64,000 nt of DNA from Iris pallida (taxonomy: Eukaryota; Streptophyta; Magnoliopsida; Asparagales; Iridaceae), in contig JANAVB010015600.1 in assembly GCA_029216955.1 (NCBI GenBank), positions 25,878,510 to 25,942,509 of the forward strand, written 5' to 3'. The notes beneath the pieces are model-generated. The model did not search any database. It saw only the letters and a list, made by a program, of their open reading frames with translations, and had not been told where the DNA came from. The first letter of the stretch is position 1. Each line of letters begins with the position of its first letter. Position numbers and translations under genes: made by a program. This document shows, one piece after another, positions 9,539 to 19,058 of the stretch.

Positions 9539-10562
9539 TGTAGGAACGATATAGTAAAGCGTAATACTCTAGAGGGGGGGTGAATAGAGTTGGCAGCGGA
9601 ATAATGCTAATTAAAAAATGTTAGCAACACAATCACAGTATATAATCACAATAAAAATAATGTAAAGGCAGAGTTCATAAAGCAAACGCAAAGACAACGA
9701 TGTATACTGGTATCCCTCTGTTGAGGACTAATCCAGTCGGTAGAACTCTTGCTACCAGTTTGAATCCACTATAGGAAAAACTGCAAGTTTTCTTACGAAG
9801 TCCTTGCAACTTCTACAACGCGAGCTTTGATACGAAGAACTCGTCCAACTTCAAAATGTGAAGAGGTATTCTTCAATCAAGCCTTCCGATTACAATCTCT
9901 CAGAAACTTCTAGACCGTACCGCACTGGCAAATCGACTAGAGGATTGTAACTGGCTTGGGATCTGAAATTGAAAGCTCTAGAAAAACTCTTTGGAAGACA
10001 GAAAGCTTTAGATAGAGAGAAGATTGAAAGTGAATGAGTGAATTGAAATGATCGAAATCCTTCTCTATTTATAGGAATTCCAAAGGGAGAACTCTGTCAG
10101 AATTCGGGCAGAATTCGGACAGAACTCGATGAGCAAATCTCGGTCAAATCCGCAACTGCAGGAGGACCAAGTTCCAGAGAATTCAAAAATCAAAACGGCT
10201 ACTAACCGAACTCTGGCCGAGTTCTGTCAGGGTTAGGTTAGGGTTTTTAAAACAAGTTTTGGTAATTTTTGTAAACAATTTTGATAGGTCATTTTAAAAT
10301 CATTTTGAACTATTTTGGGGATAGCCTATTTGCCAGTACGACTCGGTGTACAACGTATTCCTAGACTCAAATAAAATGAAAATTATATTGCATAGGAAAT
10401 ACAGACTCAAGTAGGCAAACAGATCTTCAGACTTGAACGGAGTGAATATCCAATCTTGCTTATGTCCAAGAAGCCGAGATGTCCCAACTAGCTTCGTATA
10501 TCCAGACAGAGTTTTGATCAATTATTAAAATCAGGTTTGACTATATGACCAATGGGCCAACA
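9539..10562 (-). repeat. 5' LTR of the Sirevirus-like element
   Basis: 1024 bp, same termini as the left LTR. Being next to the PBS, it is the 5' LTR of this minus-strand element. The promoter TATA box, TATAAATAG on the minus strand, is at 10065-10073, preceded by repeated GAATTCGGNC-type motifs in U3. The right flank ACCTC (10563-10567) is the target duplication. Confidence 0.93.
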
Positions 10563-12190
10563 ACCTCATCGTCTTTACCTTTTTGCATGTTCTATTTTCT
10601 ATAGTCGCTTTCCACTGCTTGAACTTTTTGAACACTTTATCCTTGGATTGATAAAATACAGCCAACATAACGTGTATAATCATCAATAAAAGTGACATAG
10701 TACCTTGCTCTATTCTTGGAAGTAATCTTGCTAGGTCCCCATACATCTGTATGCACATAGTCGAGAATGCCTCTTGTCTTCTACTTGCTTGTACTGAAGC
10801 CACCCAGTGTTGCTTGCCATAAACACAATGCTCACAGAAATCTATACTTGTCTTCTTCAAGTTCTTCAGTAACCCCTTGCTTGCTCAATAAGGACAGGCA
10901 TTTCTCACTCATATACCCAAGGCGTATATGCCAAAGACGCGTACTATCAGACAAATCAGATGTACTAACTGCTAAAGTCCCAGGCACAGTGCTTCCCAAT
11001 AAGATATAAAGGTTACCCTGTCGGTGATCTTTCATCACCACCAACGAACCACGAACAACCCGCAAGACTCCACCCTCGATGAAGAACTTGTTATCATTCG
11101 AGTCAAGAATACTAAAAGAAATATGATTTTTGTTGAGGTCGGAAACATGTCTAACATTAGCCAAAGTTCGCACAATTCTATCATACATTTTTACCTTGAT
11201 AGACCCAATTCCAACAGCTCGACATGTGTTGTTGTTGTCCCTCAACACAGAACCACCATTTGTTGCCTTGTAGGAAGAAAACCACTCCCTCTTTGGACAC
11301 ATATGGTACGAGCATCCGGAATCGTGAATCCAATGGTCATTCATGTTGTCATATGCTACCGAAAAACAGACTCCATCACTGTCAGCTTCTGAAGCACAGT
11401 TTGCTTCATCACCTTCTCTTTGTCTTATTCTTATTTTCTTGTTCTTCTTCTTTGGATGAGGACACTTATTTACATAATATCCTTTCTCATTGCAATTGAA
11501 GCACTTTACTTTCTCAATAGGTGTCTTGGACTTGGATCTTGACCTTCTGCTGTAAGATGCTCTATCGTTTGTCCTCCATCTTGTCGTCAAACCTTGGGCT
11601 TGGTCTCCACCATTTCTGCCATTATAAGCCAACCTCCGTACCTCATTAGACAATAAGGCACTCGTAGCCTCTTCTACGAAAATTGAGTCCTTTTCATATA
11701 GTAATGTTTGAATAAGATTCTCATAAGAATTGGGCAAAGAAAATAATAGGATTAGCGCCAAACAATCTTTTCTTCATGTATGTCAACATCCTCCAAGTCG
11801 AAAATAATTCGATTAGATTGATATGATCCCGAATTGATATACCTTCCTCCATCGCTAGTATGTAGAGCGACTTTAACATATAAAGTCGGTTGGTAAGATT
11901 TTTCGTCATGTAGAATGATTCCAACTTTAACCAGAGCCCAGAGGCGGCGGTTTCGTTCTTTATAGAGTACACTATATCCCTTTCCAAACACAGGCAAATA
12001 ATGGCACATGCTTCGAGATCAATGTTGTCCCAATCATCATCGGTCATGTCAGCGGGCTTTTTGGATTTTTTTGTGAAACTTTTGAGTTATGAGAGCGTTA
12101 TTCATCTGGCTTTTCCAAAAGCCAAAATCATTCTTTCCGTTGAACTCCTCAATTTCATACTTCCTGATCCTGCTTGACGGAGCCATATCA
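10563..12190 (-). pseudogene. Old Ty1/copia: gag-protease-pre-integrase (proximal fragment)
   Basis: Minus-strand remnant of a second, older copia element. It begins with an ATG near 12186 and a gag of UBN2 type (to ~11640), broken by stops and a frameshift near 11740. A zinc knuckle follows at about 11466-11510, CFNCNEKGYYVNKC, in which the usual His is Tyr. Next are protease (HDSGCSYHM), GAG-pre-integrase (LWHIRLGYMSEKC) and the start of integrase (FCEHCVYGKQHWV). It is interrupted at 10563 by the Sirevirus-like element and continues at 981-397. It resembles the Tnt1-like branch of copia. Many lesions; not functional. Confidence 0.85.
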
Positions 12191-12249
12191 AGAATATATC
12201 CAATTAACTTTCTCTAAGAACTTTGTTGGATACCTTGCTGGACTTCCAA

Positions 12250-12265
12250 AGCTCTGATACCAATT
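12250..12265 (-). promoter_or_regulatory. Primer-binding site of the old copia element
   Basis: The minus strand carries TGGTATCAGAGCTTTGG just inside the LTR at 12269, complementary to initiator tRNA-Met. It fixes the orientation and marks 12269-12708 as the 5' LTR. Confidence 0.8.
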
Positions 12266-12268
12266 TAT

Positions 12269-12708
12269 TGATAAACCCAAGAAATCAGAGAATATCTTAG
12301 AGAAAATTCACAATCACAAAAATAATGATTTATGTGATTCGACCAAGATGCCTACTTTCGCAGATGAAGGTGATTTAGTTCCACTATGAAGAAAAAAAAA
12401 GAATTACAATAGCACTCAACACTTCTCTCTTATCATAAAGATAAAAAAAAAGCTCTCAAACTTTTATGTTGAACTTATTCAACAACTTAGCTCCCTTGTG
12501 TTGAACTTATTCAACAACTTGAGCATAATGAGATGTCTCAGGAGCACCTATAGACCCCTTTATATAGCATAGAAATCCAATCCTATGTAGGCTAAAACAT
12601 ATAATTATAATCCTATGTAGAATTATCATATATATGGTCAAATCCAATCTTATATAGGATTACCATATATATAATCAACATGGGCCTATTTTAGGACATT
12701 TTCCTTCA
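12269..12708 (-). repeat. 5' LTR of the old copia element
   Basis: About 440 bp, bounded TGATAAACCC...TTCCTTCA on the plus strand (TG...CA). A minus-strand TATA box (TATATAAAG) lies at 12558-12566. The block contains the GTAGGCATCTTGGTCGAA.CACATAAAT sequence found in many plant copia LTRs. The partner LTR is outside the window, so the outer edge at 12708 rests on TG/CA termini and the switch to LINE coding. Confidence 0.7.
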
Positions 12709-13345
12709 GTCGTCAAGGATTTTCTTTGGCATCCAAGTGCCATTGTTGTGAGCAGGCAGAGGATGAAACCGTCCACCATTTATTTGTCGCCGACTGGTTG
12801 GCCGAATCGGCGTGGACGGAACTGCGTCGCATCGACAGTTCGTTCATCCTCTTGGCGGAATGAACTCGCTACAGCACCTTGTCGTCCAGGCCTCCAGTCA
12901 CCCCGACCACTCTTTCCAGATTACCTACATTGCCGCTCTTGGGTGGGTTTTTTGGAAGAACCAGAACAAACTCCGGTACGAAGGCTACTCCTTTTCGGCC
13001 GCGCTCTTATTGCGCAAACTTCTCCGCCAAATCAACAAATCGAAAACCAGAGTTGGTGTTGGCTAGATCTTTGTTGCGGGTGGGAGTGGTCGCAGCGGAG
13101 CGTTCGCCCTATAGCTCGGTGCACGGTCTGCTGCTACCACCCTCCATGGCCGCTAGTTCACCCCCCTCCTATTATTTTGGTTCTCATTTTGTAGAGAGGT
13201 GTCTCTGTCCGCTCGAGCCTATTATTTTTTGTTAGGCTCCTTTTTTTATTTTTGCTTCCCCCTTTTAGGCCCATGTTGCCCCCTCCCCCTTTGTTGTATT
13301 CCTCTTTGCCTGTCCAGGGCTTTTATAAGATCTTATATTTCTCAA
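12709..13345 (+). pseudogene. LINE 3' fragment (zinc-binding RT domain)
   Basis: From 12735 the plus strand encodes CHCCEQAEDETVHHLF..DWLAESAWTEL, the zf-RVT motif at the C-terminus of plant L1-type LINE ORF2. After a stop and frameshift near 12860, a second frame gives ITYIAALGWVFWKNQNKLRYEG, the usual W..WK.RN.. ending, up to 13065. The T-rich 3' part (13160-13345) looks like a LINE 3' UTR. Only the 3' end is present, as in 5'-truncated LINEs; the left side is cut by the copia LTR. Confidence 0.7.
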
Positions 13346-13366
13346 ATATAGAGAGAGAGAGAATAA

Positions 13367-13505
13367 GGGAGGTGAGGTGCCACCTTATGGGTGGTGGCTA
13401 TGTGTTTCCATGCTATCATCATGTTCTGAAAAGTGTGCACAAATGCATGGTAATAGCACGGGAGGATGATACATAGCCACCTCACCTTGAGTTGGCACCT
13501 CACCC

Positions 13506-13508
<3 letters not shown>
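13367..13508. mobile_element. Foldback MITE, ~142 bp
   Basis: The ends are inverted repeats, GGGAGGTGAGGTGCCA on the left and its near complement (TTGGCACCTCACCCCTC) on the right. The similarity continues inward (GTGGCTATGT / ACATAGCCAC, then CATG.TA), so most of the unit forms one hairpin. The right edge abuts a TA microsatellite. Superfamily not assignable. Confidence 0.6.

Positions 13509-13590
<82 letters not shown>
13509..13590. repeat. (TA)n microsatellite
   Basis: About 80 bp of uninterrupted TA. It lies directly against the left end of the hAT palindrome and may have expanded out of that element's target site. Confidence 0.95.
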
Positions 13591-13594
<4 letters not shown>

Positions 13595-14879
13595 GTCGGC
13601 TCAGGCCCAGGGCAAGCCGGGCTCAAGCCCAGGGCACCAATTCTGTTGGGGGCACCAAATTTTTCTCAAAGTCCTATATATTATGGACCTGGGCCAATTT
13701 TTTGATAGCATATATTTGCTATAACCCAAACCTGTAGCCGAACAAAGAAATCAGCGGCCACAAATAAATAACCATCCCACCAAATCAGCAGCAACATATA
13801 TTTGCTATTACTCTTCCGTGAATGTCTCCTCGTATTCTCTTCCATTTCTGGTTCTACTTTCCGTTTCGTCATCCGAGAGAAAAGGGCTTTCTCTATTTCT
13901 TTGTAAAATTTTCTGTGATGGAGACGATTCTTATTCCCAACGGTAAATTCTTGATTTTATTGCTCTCTTTATAATTGGAGTTTATCTATAAAAAAAATTC
14001 ATCTTCACTCTTTCTTTTCAGTTTTCCCCTGTTCTGCTACTGCTAGGGCTCTCTTCCTCCATTGTGGTTTTGCTTCTGTTGAACAACCAAGATTAATATA
14101 TTTTACTGGTATGGATCTAATTTTTTTACTACTTTATTTGTAAAATTTAGGCATGTTCTTCTGACTTTTGTCAAATTAATGTTATGTTGCCTTGTATATT
14201 TTTGTTAATTGCAAGCCATATTAGTTCAATCAACCATTTATAATTAACCAAATCTAGGAATGTTCTTCCTCAATTGTTAACATCATTCTGAATCTACATA
14301 CTGACATGTATATGAGTATATCATAGGTGAATTACAAACAATTTTTTGTAGAAAGTCCTACGCATATCAGAGTGACGGACGGTGAGTCGGTGACAGTAGT
14401 TGGTTTTCATTATTGGAGAGTGTTTGGTTTTCATTTTAGAGTGGTTTTAATGCATTAAATTATAATTTATAAGTGGTTGATTTTCATTCTAAAGTGGTTA
14501 TATTTTAACAAATTTAGGGATAGTTTTCCTACATTGTTAAAAGAATCTGACTTGTACAAACTCATTTTAGCAAAAAAAATTTAAACTTGCTTTCTTTTTC
14601 TTTTTTTATCTTTTGTTGGTACCAGTACAAAAAAAATTAATGACAATACCTCTTTTCTTTGCAGGCAATGATTCTTGGAATTACAATTTGAATTGGAAGT
14701 TACAATTTAAAGAAAAAGAACTCAAGCCAGGTTTTATTGTTCTTTGCTGAATATATTTTGTTTGCATATGCTTATGTGTTGTGATTTTGTTTAGTTAAAA
14801 TTTTCCGTCTTAGACTCTAAAATGTTTCCTAGGAAATAACTCTCTGGAAATTTGAAAAGAAAAAAACAAAAAAAGAATG

Positions 14880-16275
14880 AAGAGATAGCCGATCACTAAA
14901 AGGATCTCTAAAAAAATACTTTTGCAAAAAACATATTTCTGATGAAAGTTTGAATCAACCCAATGAGCTTGAACAAGAAACTATTTTGAATGAAGTGGTA
15001 GAAAATAATAATAATGTGAATGAAGATATTGATGATGTAGGGAAAAATGAACATGAAACAAGCATGCATCATTCTTCGCCAGAACATGCAGTAGAACATG
15101 AAAGTGATCAAAATGGTGATCATTCTTCTCCAAACCATTTAGGAGAAGATGAACCTGCTAGTACTGTACCATTGTTGAATATGTATGATCCAGGTGTTTG
15201 GAATAATATTGATGGCAATATGAAAGATTTACTTATAAAGAAAGGACCTATTAGAGAAGATAATTTAAATTTTCCTCTAGATGAACATTCTAGACATTTT
15301 TTTACTAGCTATTATAAGCGGCCAATGAATAATGGAGAGTTTCATGATAGAAAATGGCTTGTCTACTCAAAGTTAACTGATAAAGTGTTTTGTTTTTGTT
15401 GCAAGTTGTTTAGTATAATGTCATCTAGAAGTCAATTAGCAAGAGAAGGAATTAAAGATTGGAAACATATTCGTGAGAAACTTATACAACATGAAAGAAG
15501 CAAAGAACACACTCTTAATTGTACTGCTTGGGTTGAGTTACGTAAGAGATTGCACCACTATCAAACAATTGATAAAGAATTACAAGAGCTTATTAAGAAA
15601 GATAAAGAGCATTGGAAACAAGTAATGCTTAGAATAACTATTGTCGTGAAGTGTCTTGCTCTACATAATTTGGCATTTCGTGGAACAAATGAAAAGATTT
15701 ATGAAGATTCTAATGGTAATTTTTTGGGCTTAGTTGAAATGGTTGCGGAATTTGATCCGATAATGCAACAACATTTTCGTCTCATTCAAGATAAACATAT
15801 TCATTATCATTGTCTTAGTCATAAAATTCAAAATGAGTTGATTACAATTGTAGGATCGAAAGTGAAGAATGCAATCATTAAAAAATAAAAGAAGCAAAGT
15901 ATTTTTCAGTTATTCTTGATTGTACTCCTGATACAAGTAACAAGGAACAAATGAATTTAATTATAAGATGTGTAGATTGTCAAGTACTCCAATAAAAGTA
16001 GAAGAATTTTTTCCAGAATTTTTAAATGTGCAAGAAACAACTGGATTAGGACTTTTTACAGAGTTGATAGCTGCAATAAAATCACTTGATCTTGACATTG
16101 ATAATGTGAGAGGGCAAGGTTATGATAATGGATCCAATATGAAAGAAAAAAAATCTAGGTGTGCAAAAAAGATTACTTGACATTAATCCTAGAGCTTTTT
16201 ATATGCCTTGTGGATGTCATTCTCTTAATTTAGTTCTTTGTGATATGGTAAGTTCGTGTATTAAAGCAAAATCTT
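14880..16275 (+). pseudogene. hAT transposase, N-terminal half (left arm)
   Basis: The longest open part is 14950-15888. It has an acidic N-terminus, then a TTF-type zinc finger ([19 protein letters not shown]..., followed by [21 protein letters not shown]), then the start of DUF4371 ([35 protein letters not shown]). After a frameshift at 15888 the frame resumes with [11 protein letters not shown], the likely first catalytic Asp of the RNase H-like fold, and runs to GCHSLNLVLCDM, where the palindrome centre cuts it. The start is damaged: at about 14900 the left arm has AGG where the right arm has ATG, plus an extra A. The hAT dimerisation domain is missing. ZMYM1-like hAT transposases share this architecture. 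Confidence 0.85.
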
Positions 16276-16294
16276 TTTTTTTGAGCATGTCAAT

Positions 16295-16324
16295 TTGTAG
16301 AATTAGCGAACACAGTATATATGC
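16295..16324. other. Loop (spacer) of the hAT palindrome
   Basis: 30 bp between the two arms, with no counterpart in either arm. The arms join at GCATGTCAAT (ending 16294) and ATTGACATGC (starting 16325). Confidence 0.85.
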
Positions 16325-16349
16325 ATTGACATGCTCCAAAAAAAGATTT

Positions 16350-17717
16350 TGCTTTAATACACGAACTTACCATATCACAAAGAACTAAATTAAGAGAATG
16401 ACATCCACAAGGCATATAAAAAGCTCTAGGATTAATGTCAAGTAATCTTTTTTGCACACCTAGATTTTTTTCCTTTCATATTGGATCCATTATCATAACA
16501 TTGCCCTATCACATTATCAATATCAAGATCAAGTAATTTTATTGCAGCTATCAACTCTATAAAAAGCCCTAATCCAGTTGTTTCTTGCACATTTAAAAAT
16601 TCTAGAAAAAATTCTTCTACTTTTATTGGAGTACTTGACACATCTACACATCTTATAATTAAAGTCATTTGTTCTTTGTTACTTGCATCAGGAGTACAAT
16701 CAAGAATAACTGAAAAATATTTTGCTTCTTTTATTTTTTTTAATGATTGCATTCTTCACTTTCGATCCTACAATTGTAATCAACTCATTTTGAATTTTAT
16801 GACTAAGATAATAATAATGAATCTGTTTATCTTGAATGAGACGAAAATGTTGTTGCATTACCGGATCAAATTCCGCAATCATTTCAACTAAGCCCACAAA
16901 TTACCATTAGAATCTTCATAAATCTTTTCATTTGTTCCACGAAATGCCAAATTATGTAGAGCAAGACACTTCACGACAGCAATTATTCTAAGCATTACTT
17001 GTTTCCAATGCTCTTTATCTTTCTTAATAAGCTCTTGTAATTCTTTATCAATTGTTTAATTGTGGTGCAATCTCTTACTTAACTCAACCCAAGCAGTACA
17101 ATTAAGAGTGTGTTCTTTGCTTCTTTCATGTTGTATAAGTTTCTCACCAATATGTTTCCAATCTTTAATTCCTTCTCTTGCTAATGACTTCTAGATGGCA
17201 TTATACTAAACAACTTGCAACAAAAACAAAACACTTTATCATTAACTTTTGAGTAGACAAGCCATTTTCTATCATGAAACTCTCCATTATTCATTGGCCG
17301 CTTATAATAGTTAGTAGAAAAATGTCTAGAATGTTCATCTAGAGGAAAATTTAAATTATCTTCTCTAATAGGTCCTTTCTCTACAAGTAAATCTCTCATA
17401 TTGTCGTCAATATTATCCCAAACACCTGGATCATACATATTCAACAATGGTACAGTACTAGCAGGTTCATCTTCTCCTAAATGGTTTGGGAAAGAATGAT
17501 CACCATTTTGATCACTTTCATGTTCTACTACATGTTCTGGTAAAGAATGATGCATGCTTGTTTCATGTTCATTTTTTCCTACATCATCAATATCTTCATT
17601 CACATTATTATTATTTTCTACCACTTCATTCAAAATAGTTTCTTGTTCAAGCTCATTGGGTTGATTCAAACTTTCATCTGAAGTATGTTTGTTGCAAAAG
17701 TATTTTTTAGAGATCAT
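16350..17717 (-). pseudogene. hAT transposase, N-terminal half (right arm)
   Basis: Inverted copy of the left-arm transposase. It keeps an ATG at 17717 ([15 protein letters not shown]) and is open to 17181, through the FCFCCKLF part of the TTF finger; there a 1-nt deletion causes a stop. Further open parts are 16700-16897 ([17 protein letters not shown]) and 16438-16752 ([17 protein letters not shown] through DNGSNMKG). The lesions differ from those in the left arm, so the two arms have decayed separately since duplication. It cannot make an active transposase. Confidence 0.83.
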
Positions 17718-19058
17718 TTTAGTGATTCAGTATCTCTTCATTCTTTTTTTGTTTTTTTCTTTTCAATTTTCCAGAGAGTTGTTTCCTAGGAAACATTTTA
17801 GAGTCTAAGACGGAAAATTTTAACTAAACAAAATCACAACACATAAGCATATGCAAACAAAATATATTCAGCAAAGAACAATAAAACCTGGCTTGAGTTC
17901 TTGTTCTTTAAATTGTAACTTCCAATTCAAATTGTAATTCCAAGAATCATTGCCTGCAAAGAAAAGAGGTATTGTCATTAACAAATTTTGTACTGGACCA
18001 ACAAAAGATTAAAAAAAAAAAAAAACAACATGCCTAAATTAACGAAAATATATTAATGAAAATACATTAACAATGGAGGAAAACTATCCCGAAAATATAT
18101 TAATGAAAATATATTAACAATGGAGGAAAATATATTAAAAAAAATAAAAGCAACAAATTTTGTACTGGTACCAACAAATGCTAAAATGAGTTTGTACAAG
18201 TCAGATTCTTTTAACAATGGAGGAAAACTATCCCTAAATTAACGAAAATATATTAATGGTTAATTATAAATAAGACAGTAAAATCAGAAGAACATGCCTA
18301 AATTAACAAAGAACATGCCTAAATTTTACAAATAAATAGTTAATTATAAATGGTTAATCACAAGTCAGATTCCTAGATTTGGTTAATTATAAATGGTTGA
18401 TTGAACTAATATGGCTTGCAATTAACGAAAATATACAAGGCAACATAACATTAATTTGACAAAAGTCAGAAGAACATGCCTAAATTTTACAAATAAAGCA
18501 GTAAAAAAATTAGATCCATACCAGTAAAATATATTAATCTTGGTTGTTCAACAGAAGCAAAACCACAATGGAGGAAGAGAGCCCTAGCAGTAGCAGAACA
18601 GGGGAAAACTGAAAAGAAAAAGTGAAGATGAATTTTTTTATAGATAAACTCCAATTATAAAGAGAGCAATAAAATCAAAAATTTACCGTTGGGAATAAGA
18701 ATCGTCTCCATCACAGAAAATTTTACAAAGAAATAGAGAAAGCCCTTTTCTCTCGGACGACGAAACGGAAATGGAAGAGGAAGAGAATACGAGTATTACG
18801 AGGAGACATTCACGGAACGGAAGAGTTATAGCAATTAGCAAATATATGTTGCTGGCTTGCTGCTGATTTGGTGGGGTCAACATTTATTTGTGGCCGCTGA
18901 TTGCTTTGTTCGGCTACAGCCGGGTTATAGCAAATATATGCTATCAAAAAATTGGCCCAGGTCCATAATATATAGGACTTTGAGAAAAATTTGGTGCCCC
19001 CAACAGAATTGGTGCCCTGGGCTTGAGCCCGGCCCGCCCTGGGCCTAAGCCGGCTCTG

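Larger units (their letters stand above)
982..10562 (-). mobile_element. Complete Sirevirus-like Ty1/copia retrotransposon
   Basis: A 9.6-kb element on the minus strand. Both LTRs run TG...CA, and both flanks carry the same 5-bp target duplication ACCTC (977-981 and 10563-10567). Internal order on the minus strand: PBS for initiator tRNA-Met (9521-9536), gag, protease-integrase-RT-RNase H, an extra ORF between pol and the 3' LTR, several polypurine-like tracts, 3' LTR. An extra ORF after pol, a long gag with coiled coil and multiple GGGGGAG tracts are hallmarks of the Sirevirus lineage. It is nested in an older copia element. Stop codons in pol make it non-autonomous as it stands. Confidence 0.93.
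13591..19058. mobile_element. Palindromic hAT (Tip100-type) element
   Basis: 13591-16294 and 16325-19058 are inverted copies of the same ~2.7-kb sequence around a 30-bp loop. Each outer end is a hAT-Tip100-like terminus (CAGAGTCGGCTCAGGCCCAG, and its near complement ending CGGCTCTG at 19058). Each arm contains promoter-proximal sequence, 5' introns and the N-terminal half of a TTF-finger/DUF4371 transposase. Both ends are thus the same (5') end; the C-terminal half and the 3' end are absent. The arms differ by scattered substitutions, small indels and a few hundred bp of AT-rich rearrangement around 18000-18350. An 8-bp target duplication is not evident; the left flank is the TA microsatellite. 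Confidence 0.9.

Noticed and set aside
12748..13194. 148-codon plus-strand ORF as a gene
   Set aside because: It is an out-of-frame reading of the LINE zf-RVT fragment; the recognisable motif lies in the neighbouring frame.
13367..19058. CRISPR-like or regulatory repeat array
   Set aside because: The inverted structure is fully explained by duplicated hAT sequence; no regularly spaced short repeats.
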